The notes beneath the pieces are model-generated. The model made no database searches, was not told where the DNA came from, and saw nothing but the letters and a program-made list of their open reading frames with translations. Both the position numbers and the translations under genes were made by a program. From Ciona savignyi (taxonomy: Eukaryota; Chordata; Ascidiacea; Phlebobranchia; Cionidae): DNA of 64,000 nucleotides. How positions within the stretch are numbered: position 1 is the first letter of the stretch; the number at the start of each line of letters is the position of its first letter. Positions 22,801 through 33,685 of the stretch are shown here, in pieces. Location of the stretch: assembly GCA_000149265.1 (NCBI GenBank), contig CH003425.1, positions 21,325-85,324 on the forward strand, read 5' to 3'.

Positions 22801-25800
22801 CATCAAACACTGCAATAGCTCCGGTATAATTCGACGATGGGGGCGAGGTGATCTGATGATTGTCCGTGTGATAATGCCCCTTCTTTTCACTTTCACTGCT
22901 AATGTACTTTGTAATCCATGCCATGAAGGTCCCCTATAGAGAGCAAAATTGTCCGTTGTGTTTATAATTTTAGCCCTTATCATACTTGGTCAAATATATT
23001 TAACACGTCCGTTTAATACGGTTACATTTAACGTAATATCAGTTCATTAAGTTCTACGAATCTCATACTATTTTGTCACTTCAGTGAATTTTGATATTTT
23101 TAGTTCCTCTTTTACACTTCATAAACGGTTTCGGTAGAACGAAATGTTTTAAACCTTATGAGCTTTAATAAGGCAGTAGGTATGAGGTGATTAAATTATT
23201 GCATGTTTTTGTAAGGTCCATGCGTTTTCCCATTCACGGGAAACAAATTAATTATCAAATTTGGTCTAATTTGTTAGAGGTGAAATGGTAATATGTGAGC
23301 ATTGTTTCACTTTAAAAGACGTCACTTACAAATGCCTATGTGTTAAAGGTATTAGTTGCAGAACATTATTGAAAGATTCTTATTATTGTACAATGGAGCA
23401 CGTATTTTACCTACAGAGAAAGGCGAGAAATAGATTTTCGAATTTTGGATTAAAATGAATAAAAATTAGTCCAAGTGTTATTCCGAATAGTGAAGGAGGA
23501 AAAGGGTTCCCTTAAATTGAGAGACGTATTTTTCAGATTGTATTTTTGGATGAAAGTAATATTTCAAATTACAACAACTTTTTATAAGATTTTGTCTGTT
23601 TTGTTCTGTTCGATAAGAAAAAAAGTTTTAAAGTAAAAGGGGGACATGTATAGTAAGTTTAGAAAGCACAGCATCACTAGGACTAACAAAATCAGATTAA
23701 TTAATAAATCCATCTTTGGCTACTTTACGCCATCCCTAAAAAACGAAAAAAAGTTTTTAGACGAAAAGGTATATTCTGTACATATTATCGTAGCCCAGTA
23801 AATTAATGGCTACTAAAACAAAAGGAACGTCTTAATAAAAAACAACACACTTCAATAGCTATAATAACCTGACGATGGTCGCGAGGTGATCTGACGATTG
23901 CCCGTGTGATAACACCTCTTATATTTTCCAATTCGAAATGAACACGAATATTCTATCCCATCCTAGTCTTACTTCAAATTTCAACACAAATTCACGGATT
24001 TTTCAGCCTCAAAACGTCCACAACACACTTACGAGCTGTGACATCAAATTTAAACGTTCCTCCTGTTATTCCATTACAATGGTAGATTTGGAGCTTATTT
24101 GAATATGCGACCAGCGGATTGGATACCACTCTGTCCGTGCAAACTTTGATGAACCCCACGTCGCTTGGTTTAAGGTCGATACCAACATACGGTTCTCTGT
24201 GGTAATATAAAAGGTTTAGCGTTAGGAAAATTTCAACGCTTTTTTACATTTGTAAAGTAGTATTAAATGTCCAGTTGCTATCTCGATCTATAACAGGTTT
24301 AGCGTTATGATCTGATTAAATACATATGGGTTTCTGAGGTAAAAGTGTTAAAGTAATGGTTATTATCTGTCCGATTAGTCTGCCGGTTAAGTGCGTCGCC
24401 TTTAAATCTAAAGGCTGCAGATACGAAACTGGTCGCTAGCTAATCGGTTGTGTCCTTGGGCAAGGCAGTTAACGGACATTGCCTGAACCCAGTGGAATAA
24501 TGGGTTCTACTTATTTGAAGGAACTTGTCTATCCTATACAACACACTGCAATAACTCCAGTAACCCGACGGTGAGCGCGAGGTGACCTGACGATTGCCCG
24601 TGTGTTAACCCCCTTGGCTTTCCCATTCACGGGGATAAACATGAATATCCTATCCTCCTATCCGAACACGATTTTACATTTGTAAAGTAGTATTATATGT
24701 CCAGTTGCTATCTCGATCTAAGCTATGTTTTGCGCAAATTAGCGTGGCGGGTTAGTGCGCGGGCTTTCAGCCGAGGGGTTGTTGGTTCGAAACTGATTGC
24801 TAGTGAGTCAGTTGTGTCCCTAGTTTTAGAAATACGTCATTAAAAAAACGGAAATGTTGCAGTGTTGTATACGATGTGTTGTATACCATGTAAAAGTTAG
24901 TTTAGTTTATTTTTTTGCTCTTTCGTTACAATATAGAAGAATAGAACAATTATTTCAAGTTAAGGAGACATGATAAAACGGCAAAACTACATAGACACAT
25001 TACAAATTAGGGAAATACATGACGTGGCCGTTAAACCTTGCATTAATAAAAATAAATTTCAACAGAACAATTTAAATCAAAATTAACTAAATATTTTTTT
25101 GTAATTAAAGCCTTGAGTAAAAGTGTGCAAAAACATTTTAAGATAAATGTTATTTTCCTGTGGTCGATATATGGCAGGGGTTGTTTATCGTGTGATTGTC
25201 TTACGACATTCCTTTATTTAGCGGCTTCCTGCTGTACGTCTTCACCAATTATTATAGTGAGGTGTTTTAAGCGAGTTTCGTTTTTTTTAACAAATGAAAC
25301 GAAACTTTCTAAAATAAGTAAGATAAGATAGGATATTCATGTTTATCCCCGGTAATAGGAAAACCAAGGGGGTTAACACACGGACAATCGTCAGATCATC
25401 TCACGCCCATCGTCGGGGTACCGGAGCTATTTCAGTGTGTTGTGTATGATTCACACGTTCCTTCAATTTATAGAACCCATTAATTCGCTGGGTTTAGGAA
25501 ATGACCGTAAAGTGCCCCAAGGTCACCACCGACTAGCGAGCGAGCGACCATTTTCGCACCTGCAACCCTTCGATTGAAAGGCGACGCACTTAACTGCCAG
25601 ACTAACCGAACGGACAAAGATACAGAAAAAATCGTATTTAAACGGAACGGTAAATATGTTAATGGCGTGAAGTTGAACTTCATACTAAAACATGCAAAAC
25701 TATGGGTTTTATGTCAAGTTACCTTTAACCTTACCACAACACGAAAACATGACAAAATATAAGTCAAACACTCACGTTTGTATCCCCGTACATTCTTGCA

Positions 25801-26053
25801 AACTGATATTAAATCTCTCCGCGTTAATTTGCACAGTAAGGTTACCTCCTATCGGTGCTTCGAAAGTCCATTTTGCGGAGTGTGGGTAATACACCCCCGA
25901 CACGCTACCCACACCCCCTGTCACCGATACCTTCTCCCCAGGTTGCAAATACCGTGTTGGCATCTCTAACGTTGGACTGGACCGACATATACTCTGAGAT
26001 CGGCCAACCCATACCAAGACCAAGAATACAAGTTTTGTGGTCAATTCCACCAT
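16354..26053 (-). CDS. single-pass receptor-like protein with two CUB-like domains and a tyrosine-rich tail
   Basis: About 828 residues in eight exons: 26053-25776, 24196-24033, 22594-22406, 20418-20191, 19255-19005, 18763-18527, 18049-17450, 16893-16354. All phases agree if exon 4 uses the GTGCGT donor after 20191. The N-terminus MVELTTKLVFLVLVWVGRSQ is a signal peptide. Exons 1-2 and 3-4 each encode a CUB-like domain: WTFEAPIGG, VCTDR and GGTFKFDV in the first, VQWVNLVG, IICNQ and SINVTFRN in the second. A Thr/Asp/Asn-rich stalk follows, then one hydrophobic span (about residues 334-357) and the basic stop RQRKRKRQRR. The tail of about 470 residues has many Tyr motifs (YERV, YESV, YATV, YSTP, TGYVAV and three YDxPRPS). 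This suggests a signalling receptor or adhesion molecule using SH2 adaptors. I do not recognise an ortholog. Confidence 0.8.
17128..17390 (+). mobile_element. SINE family 2, tandemly duplicated with its flank
   Basis: Two plus-oriented copies with the heads GTGTGGCCGAATGG at about 17151 and GTGTGGCCGAATG at about 17279. The flanking words AATACACTGTACGG and AAAAAATGGAATA are repeated with them, so a unit of about 128 bp was duplicated after insertion. They lie in the intron between the last two receptor exons. Confidence 0.75.
17450..18049 (-). CDS. CUB receptor gene, exon 7 (cytoplasmic tail)
   Basis: 200 codons in one open frame, starting MDKKQQRLSQLDDKYIPFEF and ending at a GTTAGA donor. 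It carries seven tyrosine sites, including RYESV, AYATV, EYSTP, GYLSL and TGYVAV (the last fits the TxYxxV/I switch-motif pattern), and a Pro-rich run PDFPPPP that could bind SH3 domains. Confidence 0.82.
18072..18295 (+). mobile_element. two adjacent degraded SINE family 2 copies
   Basis: Copies at about 18072-18180 (GTGGCCAAACGGTTATGGCG) and 18193-18295 (diverged, GTTTTGGTGACGAGCCCA). They are in the intron between receptor exons 6 and 7, followed at 18325-18480 by the dispersed repeat also seen at 170-310. Confidence 0.6.
18527..18763 (-). CDS. CUB receptor gene, exon 6 (cytoplasmic tail)
   Basis: 79 codons, phase 0 at both ends, with an AACAG acceptor and a GTAATG donor. It is hydrophilic, with YNPRL and MYERV tyrosine sites and an acidic Glu/Thr-rich end. 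Confidence 0.78.
18794..18900 (+). mobile_element. SINE family 2 reference copy: tRNA-derived, intact Pol III boxes
   Basis: Best-defined member of a ~110-bp family. The head GTGTGGCCGAATGGTTAACG contains a perfect A box (TGGCCGAATGG, matching TRGYNNARNNG). About 65 nt on, GGTTCGAAACT matches the B box, and the element ends in an A-rich tail. The middle reads like ACGGTCTTGGTGGTAAGACC, so it does not fold as a complete tRNA and is not called a tRNA gene. The spacing and the GGCCGAATGGTTAA head resemble a Leu/Ser-type tRNA origin. Other copies: 16117-16220, 17128-17390, 18072-18295, 19974-20088, 41315-41425, 42478-42585 and a poor one at 59228-59345. Confidence 0.78.
19005..19255 (-). CDS. CUB receptor gene, exon 5 (stalk and membrane span)
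   Basis: Encodes a Thr/Pro/Asp/Asn-rich stalk, the hydrophobic segment FVGVGVAGLVVVIALIVAT and a strongly basic cytoplasmic anchor. Its AACAG acceptor needs a phase-1 partner. That selects the GTGCGT donor after 20191 for exon 4 over the nearby GTGACT. Confidence 0.82.
19665..19955 (-). mobile_element. tRNA-derived SINE family 1 copy
   Basis: Nearly full-length, minus-oriented, from AGGATATTCATG to a head ending near TAATCGATCGGAC. A more diverged copy lies at 19330-19560. Both are in the intron between receptor exons 4 and 5, with a family 2 copy at 19974-20088 right after. Confidence 0.8.
20191..20418 (-). CDS. CUB receptor gene, exon 4
   Basis: Second half of the second CUB-like domain: IICNQLGYSHDNHYKIQT, then INVTFRNARFNMIYMSAPY, which resembles the closing beta strands of CUB domains. 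One N-glycosylation sequon (NVT) is present. Confidence 0.7.
22105..22345. mobile_element. foldback-type element with telomere-like core
   Basis: The left arm (about 22110-22190) is made of short tandem words GACCGCTTGGATCAC / GCGCTTGGATCGCTT. The right arm (about 22308-22345) is their reverse complement, AAGCGCTCCAAGCGGTCCTC. The core has GTTAGGGTTAGGGTTAAAG and a segment shared with 45080-45140. It abuts the donor side of receptor exon 3. Confidence 0.6.
22406..22594 (-). CDS. CUB receptor gene, exon 3
   Basis: First half of the second CUB-like domain: VQWVNLVGTAGQGIVLELN and GCRKGFISV. Basic residues are frequent (EKRKVKSKRE). The acceptor is CAACACAG and the donor GTAAAA. Confidence 0.72.
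24033..24196 (-). CDS. CUB receptor gene, exon 2
   Basis: Second half of the first CUB-like domain: GFIKVCTDR, LQIYHCNG and GGTFKFDVTA. This exon has no ATG and is open only between its ACAG acceptor and GTAAGT donor, so simple ORF lists miss it. Confidence 0.75.
24365..24662 (+). mobile_element. SINE family 1 reference copy: tRNA-derived head, conserved body, (TATCC)n tail
   Basis: Full-length ~300-bp element. It has four parts: a tRNA-like head (GATTAGTCTGCCGGTTAAG, a stem-loop around TTTAAATCTAAAGG, and a B-box region ending CGAAACTGGTCGCTAGC); the body word GTGTCCTTGGGCAAGGCA with GACATTGCCTGAACCCAGTG; a segment with CAACACACTGCAATA and GACGATTGCCCGTGTGTTAA; and a CACGGGGATAAACATGAATA end running into (TATCC)n. 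It is by far the most abundant repeat in the window, with more than thirty recognisable full or partial copies in both orientations. The tail and CCTTGGGCAA body resemble other animal tRNA-SINEs. I cannot name the family. Confidence 0.88.
25325..25612 (-). mobile_element. tRNA-derived SINE family 1 copy
   Basis: Full-length minus-oriented copy in the first receptor intron, 160 bp from the end of exon 1. Confidence 0.82.
25776..26053 (-). CDS. CUB receptor gene, exon 1 (signal peptide and start of CUB-like domain)
   Basis: ATG at 26053. A hydrophobic leader of about 20 residues is followed by SICRSSPTLEMPTRYLQPGE, then GVGSVSGVYYPHSAKWTFEA, the typical start of a CUB fold. It exits in phase 2 at GTGAGT. 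The cysteine normally found just before the Trp strand is absent. Confidence 0.82.
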
Positions 26054-27019
26054 ATTTGTACTTGTTTTAAACCACTTAATATTAATCCGTGTTAAATTTC
26101 CTCTAACGTAACGTCTGCTATCTTACCATTAGTTCAAATATTAAGCCTGAACTTTTATTAACGTAAAATTGCCTAAACTGGATGCCTGAAAAAAACAACC
26201 TAATTTTATTCCCTGCATATATGTAGTAAGTCACACTTTGACATCAATATACATTACAATATTTTAATTTTCAAATAATGTGTTATGTGTTCAATATTAT
26301 AAATCAGAAAATATTTAACTTCCTCTAATTAAAGCATTTTAAGTGTAGAATATTTGCCCTAATTTTCTAGATTTAAAGAAAGTTTAATTAGCCCTATTAA
26401 GCCTATCATTACTAAATTGTGTCATATCCGTTTATAACTGTGCAAGTATATGTCTTACCGCAGCATAATTGTAAAACATAGAAACGCTATTGATCACCTA
26501 TTTATATACAGTAATATATTGAACTGAATCTGTAATATGTAATTCTAATGCTTAATAACAATACTTTAGAAAGCTTAGACTATTTTGATGTATAATAAAT
26601 TTTTTATCAGACCTATCTGCATGTCAACTTGAAGCTATAGGCATTCGGCCACACGACCGGTTTACTGTCTGTATGCATATATTAACACACCTACTGATTA
26701 TTTCAACCACACTTGACATTTAATCAAATATGTGATAACCATTCCGATACGTAGAGAGAAAAAAAACGTTCCAATTACACCAAACGTATATACTGAAATA
26801 AATAATCGACTTGCATCAGCATTTACCGGAAGAAATAAAGGAAATGACGTAATAATGCGCATCAATTACTCCTGCCACGCTTTAACCTTTGTTACGTAGG
26901 TTAATTAGACAAACAAACTTTCACTGCTCACATGCCGATGCTACTATAGCTAAAATTAACACGTTTAATAAAAAATACTGAATTACTTAACCTAAATTAA
27001 TAAATTAACAAACTAAATT

Positions 27020-27235
27020 AACAACCGTTTAACATAATACACTTAAAATAATATAAATAGGATTTTTATTTATATGATGCTATATATATTTCGACTAAAA
27101 TTGACCAACATTTAATATAATACACTTAAATTACATAAATACGATTTTTGTTTATATATTGCGACTTAAATTGACCAACATTTAATATAATACACTTAAA
27201 TTACATAAATAAGATTGTTTATACATTGTTATACC
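27020..27235. repeat. three diverged ~70-80 bp tandem units
   Basis: Units share TTTAATATAATACACTTAAA, TACATAAATA and GATTTTTGTTTATAT. The last two are almost identical and about 70 bp apart. Confidence 0.7.
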
Positions 27236-27506
27236 GACCGCCTTATATTTCTTAAGTTTCACATACTAAACTAATAGTTTCACATACTAAACTAATAACT
27301 GAGTCATCCATAACGTAAAAATGACAGCTAAGCGTTAATCTAACTCTGTTTTTGCACCAAGCTAGCTAGAGACGCTTGATTATATTTGTAGAACAATATT
27401 CAGAAGATATATACCATAAGTAACAAAATCAAGAATGATTATCTAAAATACAATTTTGTTGAAATTAATAGCTACATTCCGCAAATATTAAAATTAAACT
27501 ATTTTT

Positions 27507-27755
27507 TTCATTCATTCTATGTCTAAATATACTTGATTTTTAAAATTTGTTAGAAAATACACGAAATTTCATAACTAAATCGTCTAATCGTGCAAACGAA
27601 TTTAAACCTACTAGTATGCTAAACTTTATTTTCATTCATTCTATGTCTACCTACACTTGATTCTAAAAATATGTTAGAAAATACACGAAATTTCATAACT
27701 AAATCGTCTAATCGCTCAAACGAATTTTAAACATACTAGTATGCTAAACGTTTTA
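27507..27755. repeat. 124-bp direct tandem duplication
   Basis: Two copies starting TTCATTCATTCTATGTCT at 27507 and 27631, sharing GAAATTTCATAACTAAATCG and CTACTAGTATGCTAAAC-like words. The second copy ends where the satellite-like array begins. Confidence 0.85.
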
Positions 27756-27889
27756 GCTACTGCTATAGCTGTATCATTTCGGCTTATGTATGCACAAAAT
27801 TCTTAAGCTTCATTATACAATGCTTAATCTAATAGAAGCGCTGCGTCGACGTACTGTCAACAAACCTTTACCTGCCATCTGTATTCACT

Positions 27890-29480
27890 TCACAGAGAAC
27901 GGATGCTGTTGCTTCCGCGCTATACGCTTGCTAAGCCTGAGCAAGGTAGATTTACACGGCCGATCCATCGTAAGGATTTGCATACATTGGGACTCAGTGA
28001 GGTATGCTTCGTCTTAATTTTTGAGCCAAAAGTGTGTATTGGTAGCATTAAAACGTAAAGTAAACATTTAGCTTTGGCGTTTTACGCTTGCTAAGACTGG
28101 GCAAAGTAGAGCGATAGATTGGTTCCGTCGATCCAATAGTAATCATTTGCCTATAACGGGTTAAGTAATGCTTGCTTGGGCCTAATTTTTAAGCAAGTAA
28201 TTTCTACAATGGGGCTTCACAATTCCGCGTTATACGAGCCTGGACAAGGTGGAGTTATACGGCCGACCCATCGAAAAGATTTGCATATATTTGGGCTGAG
28301 TGAGGCTTGCTTGGGCTTAATTTTAAGCCAAAAGTGTACATTGGGTATCATTAAAACGTAAAGTGAATATTTAGCTTCTGCGTTATATATAATTGCCAAG
28401 CCTGATGGGAAAGGTAGAGTTATGCATTACTACATTCGATCCATAGTAAAGATTTGCATACACTGGGTCTAAACGGAATGTGGTTTATTATCCAAAAGTG
28501 TCTATAGCCCAATTGGGTGGCATTAAAACGTGAAGTAGATATTTTGCTTCTGCGTTACACCCTTGCTAAGCCTGGGCAAGTTAGATTTATACGGCCTATT
28601 CATCGTAAGGATTTGCAAACACCGGGGCTTGCTGGTGTGCTTGGGATTTATTTTTGAACCAAAAGTGTCTATTGGGTAGCATTAAAACGTAAAGTGAATA
28701 TTCCGTATTATATATACTGGCTAAGCCTGGGAAGAATAGACTTATACATTGGTACGGCCGATCCATAGAAATAATTTGTCTCTAACGGTCTAAGTAATTC
28801 TTGCTTCGGTTTAATTTTCAAGCCAACCCATTGGGGAGCATTATAACATAAAGTAAAGCGGACGATTTTTTATTATTAAGCTTGGCAAGTCTGGATAAGG
28901 AAAAGATACTTTAGTACGACACATTTATAGTAAGGGTCTGCATACACTGGGGGGTGCTAAGGCTTAATTTTTGAGCCAAAAGTATTAATAGCCGAATTGG
29001 TATCATTAAAACGTAACGTAGACATTTTCGCTTTAGCGTTATATGCCTGCTAAGTCTGGGCAAGGTGGAGATATGCATTGGTACAGTCGATCCATAGTAA
29101 AGATTTGCATACACTGGCTCTAAACGGAATGTGCTTGTGCTTTTTTTATCCAATTGGTAGCATTAAAACGTAAAGTGAATATTCCGTGTTTTATATACTT
29201 GCTAAGCCTGGGCAGGATAGAGTTATACATTGGTACGGCCGATCCATAGAAATAATTTGTCTATAACGGTCTAAGTAATTCTTGCTTCGGTTTAATTTTC
29301 CAGCCACCTATTGGGGAGCATTTAACGTAACATAAAGCGGACAAATTTCTTATTATTAAGCTTGGTAAGCCTGAATATGGAAAAGATACTTTAGTACGAC
29401 ACATTTATAGTAAGGGTCTGCATACACTGGGGGGTGCTAAGTGTGGTGAACTTGGGCAAGATGTGTGGGGCAAAAGCATC
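27890..29480. repeat. satellite-like array, ~160-bp monomers with a ~484-bp higher-order repeat
   Basis: About ten head-to-tail units of 140-173 bp. Each has a version of GCTTGCTAAGCCTGGGCAAG, ACGGCCGATCCAT, ATTTGCATACACTGGG, TTTTTGAGCCAAAAGTG and CATTAAAACGTAAAG. Unit starts are near 27923, 28085, 28225, 28390, 28562, 28712, 28885, 29045, 29195 and 29368. Adjacent monomers differ a lot, but 28694-28965 and 29178-29440 are nearly identical, giving a three-monomer higher-order period of about 484 bp. No coding frame is conserved across units. Confidence 0.85.
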
Positions 29481-29934
29481 TACATTGATTAAGAAATGCT
29501 TGGCCTTAATTTTAAGATATCGCATCATAAGTTTACGAAACCTATCTAGGGAAATAATATTCACACTGGTCTCTGGTGAGAAACTTCAAAACGAAGCGGG
29601 GCATGTTTGGGTACATTTCTCAGAAGCGTCTGCACTGGGCAAATAAGACGCGGCCTGGTCACCCCAATCCCATCTGACTAGGCCTTAATTACCCCCCTTA
29701 ATGCTTTTTGAACGTTTTTTCTATTTTATTCTTTTATTTACGTCACACACACTTTTTTTGTACACGTTTTTTTTAAGTTTTAAATAGTGGGTAGTAGCGT
29801 GTGTGACGAGGGAGGGCGTGTCACCCTGTAGTCCAGTGGAAGTATATCTGTTAAACAACACGCTACGTAATATCCAAAATATAGGAACCAATAAATAAAC
29901 AATATGGTAAAACTAATAGAATAAGGAATGTAGA

Positions 29935-30200
29935 CCTTAGGAAAAAGACACAACCGACTCGCTAGTATCCAGTTTCGAATCTGTAACGTTTAAGTTGGCA
30001 GGTGTCGACAACGTGAGCTATTGCAGTGTGTTGTGTATGATATATACGTTTCTTTAATTCGGTAAAACCCATTAATCCGCTGAGTTAAGGCAATGTCCGT
30101 AAAGTGCCTTCCTTGCCCAAGGACACAACCGACTAGCTTGCGATCAGTTTCGCTCCTGCAACCTTTCCGCTGAAAGGCGACGCATCAAACCACTAACTAG
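29935..30200 (-). mobile_element. SINE family 1 copy, chimeric or nested
   Basis: Minus-oriented. The piece at 29940-30000 carries a second head-side fragment (CACAACCGACTCGCTAGT) before the main copy at about 30000-30200. Confidence 0.65.
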
Positions 30201-30596
30201 ACTAGAATATTAGATATATAATGTATATATATAATATGTTACCTGAATTTGCTTCCTTAAGTCTTTTATTTAATTTACAGGTTTGGATTGTAAGTGGGAT
30301 AAAATATACAAGAATCTGAAGTAATAATGGTTTTAGAGCAGGCCAGATTTTTTTGGAAAATTACCTATTTCATAATTATTATAGTGATGTCACAAATGTC
30401 TTTATTACAATTACAAATAATATATTTACATTACTAAAGTCATTATATCGTTTCCAATATTATAGTGAATTCACAAGTGTTTATTTAGTAACAATAATAA
30501 AAGTGACATCATAGACGTTTTGTAAATTTTAAAATTACAAAATTGTTCCCGCGCATTTGTTAAGCGATAATGGAACACAGTTGAGACGCACTAGTT

Positions 30597-31506
30597 CAGG
30601 GATGTCCAACCTTTTATTGTACTGGGCCGCATTGTCACTTAAAATAATTCAATGGGCCGCAGAACCTATTAAATTTCAATAAAAAAGGCAGGGTTCGAAT
30701 TAATGGTTTTGAAATGATTTGCGAAATGCGCGGATAAGGAGCGCGCGAAAAAAATTTGGTAATGATAAATTGCCTTAAACGTCCAGAAAGATATTTATTT
30801 CATAAAGCAGACAGTACCGTTATTTAGTAGTACGGTAATGATAAATTGCAATAAACGTAAATTTAAAAGGGGTGTGTCACATCTCGCCAATCATAAATAA
30901 AGGAATCGTGGTATATTAACGCATAATGGCGATTATTGCCTTGTGATAGCAATGCTTATTATACGCCAATAATGCAAAGTAAAGGCAAGGTAAATAAATG
31001 TAATAGCATTGTGATTGTAAAATGTTATGTTAAAGGCAAACGATGTTATATTAACGTGTTGAGAATTTATTATTAAAAGTGCGCGAAATCAGTACCGGTA
31101 ATTTATATTTTCGCGATTTTGTTAAATTTTGTATTTCGTGAACTTAAGAAAACGGTTCGCTAATAGCGATTCGCGATCCCTTAATTCCAACCCTGAATGG
31201 GTACATAAAGAAACAATTAAAAGCCATTAATTTCATCCTTGAAAAAAGGAACAAATAACACACATATAGAAAGAAACAAAATCTCATTTCTGCAATACAA
31301 AGTCAATGAGATAAGTTTTTGTCGTCCGTCAGTTTCTTTCTGCAGTTTTGATGTTTACTGCGTCCCTAAAAGCAGACTGATACATTTGAATTGGGCCAAG
31401 ATTTAAAGTTCAAAATACTACTATGGAGTAAAAATGACTAGCGGGCCGCACACAAATCTCAGGTGGGCCGCACTGCGGCCCGCGGGCCGCAGGTTGGACA
31501 TCCCTG
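30597..31506. mobile_element. 910-bp hAT-like element with perfect 8-bp target duplication
   Basis: Ends CAGGGATGTCCAACCT and AGGTTGGACATCCCTG are perfect 16-bp inverted repeats, flanked by identical CACTAGTT (30589-30596 and 31507-31514). Subterminal GGGCCGC words cluster at both ends (ACTGGGCCGCATTGT; GGGCCGCACTGCGGCCCGC). There is no long frame, so it is non-autonomous. It is the longest and best-preserved DNA transposon here. Confidence 0.94.
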
Positions 31507-33685
31507 CACTAGTTCAAACAAAAAACACCACAAATTTAGTTTTAAGTTTTGCCTATTTTTTCTTGCCGGATTTATAATATTAAAGCAAAATCTTTCGCAT
31601 ATAATAAGTAGCCTAATCTATATCGTACAAATAAAATAATGTAATCGTAAATACAGCATGCCTATACTTAAGAGAGATAGTAGCGAAAACAGTGTTTATT
31701 ACTCGATTACTATTTATAATTTAAGCTCATTTTCCAGCGATGTCTTTTTTGGTTTTCTGGAGAAAGTTTTCGCATAAAATAGGTATGCTATCCTATATCC
31801 TACAAATAAAATAGTGTATTAGTAAATACAACATGGCTATACTTTAGGCGGAGTCGTATTAGCGAAAACAGTGTTTTTTGTCCGATTACTATTTTCAATT
31901 TAAGCTCATTTTCCAGCGATGACGTTTTTGGCTTTCTCGAGCAAATTTTCTCAGTTTTTCAATCAACGCTCCACGCTGTTTTGATGACGTAATCACCCCT
32001 GCGGTAACTACCGGTACAGTGTAGTGGTGAAGCAAACACATTAGTTCTAACAAGCACTGTGTGTTCAAGAAAATCTGAATACTAGTTTACAGATAATTAT
32101 ATTTAGTTAAAAAGTTACAGCCAGGCAGCTTTCTCAAACCAACATTACATATCGTCATTTATGTTAGCATCGTTACTTTTTTCTTGACAATTAATGATTT
32201 TTTATTACATAATATTTCAGGTGAAAAAAATGTCACTGCGTTATTAATAAATTATTCAGGAAAGAAAAAAAACGCAGTTTAAAGGGAGATTATTTTTAAA
32301 TTAAAAAACATCAACTTGAAAGTTTCGTTAATGTTTACAGACAGACAATATTTTAATCGCGTAGTATTCTAGAATATTATAAAAACAGTTTAAGTACAAG
32401 CAACCTTTAATTTTTATTAAAAATAGGTTGTGATGTTGTGATAGTATAATAGTTACTTTTTCATGGAGTAAATTTGAAATCGTTTATAAGGGTGTATTAT
32501 CCTGTATCAGGTATGTTGTACTTGTTTAAGGTTGTAGTAATATGGGATGGGAATAATACTCATATTTATCCCAGAGAATGGAAGAACGCGGGAGCGGAAA
32601 AACCCACTGTCGGGTTACCATAGCTATTGCAGTGTATTGTGTATGGTTAAGTTGTTAACCCAGCTTACTAATGTGTTTTACCAATTCCAAGGAACGTTTC
32701 CGAATTATACACAACACATTGCAATATAGCTCCGGTAACCCGACGGTGGGCGCGAGGTAATCTGACGATTGCCCGAGTGTTAACCCCTTTGTGTTTCATC
32801 ATTCACGGGGCTAAAACATGAATATCCTTTGTCACTATGTGCTTGTTTATTGGTGTATTAAGAGTTTGTTTACTTTAAATTAAAAAAATATTTTCCATTT
32901 CATTCTCGTAATGGTAGGGTGCAATGCAAATGGAAGTAATTTATCAACTTGGTAACAGTTTGTGTATTTATAAATTGATATGATATTCATGTTTATCCCC
33001 TTGAATGGGAAACCTCAGTTTGGTAGAACCCATTAATACGATGTGTAACTGCCGAATTGCAAAAGCAGCTACAGTATATCTGTTTGGGGGGTTTTGGGCC
33101 GTATGAAATGTTAAAGACTCCAACTTCAATCAAAGGAATCTTTAGGTATTGAATTTGTATTTGCGTTGTACGAAGTGAATTGAAGTGAGTTTTCTGCGAA
33201 AGGTTAAATACGCATTAGCATTCACAGATATATAAGAAATGACAATACAAATTAAAGAAGAACATAATCCCTTACTAACTATTCGTGGCCTATTAAAGTT
33301 GCAATTCCTATAAGTTTCCGTTGATTCAATTTTAAGTTTAATTAACAAATATTCTCAAAATAACAATCAAAGGGTATTAATTAGCACAAGATTACCAATT
33401 AAAAAGGATTAAGAAACAGCTAAAATAGATTACTGCAAACCAATATATTGCGAACACGTGTGGGCTATTCTCACATTTGGGCTTATTTTTACACTTGAAC
33501 ATAGAAATTAAGAAAACATTAAATTTTCGCAGTTACACGATGGGTTTAGGCAATGTTTGTTAAATGCCTTGCTTAAGGATACAACTCACTATCTAGCGAT
33601 TAGTTTCGTACCTGAAACCATTCGGCTTAAAAATCGACGCACGAATACGCCAAGCTATGCGGTGTATGATAACCATTCATTCCAG

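Larger units (their letters stand above)
26054..33685. other. long gene-free, very AT-rich interval
   Basis: Separates the divergent receptor gene (minus) and SLC18B1-like gene (plus). I saw no exon with supporting family resemblance. It contains direct repeats (27020-27235, 27507-27755), a satellite-like array (27890-29480), SINE family 1 copies (29935-30200, pieces at 32540-32830 and 32970-33050) and a 910-bp hAT-like element (30597-31506). Confidence 0.6.

Noticed and set aside
25113-25331. 72-codon frame with a hydrophobic stretch
   Set aside because: It is in the first intron of the receptor gene on the opposite strand, has no family resemblance and runs into a SINE.
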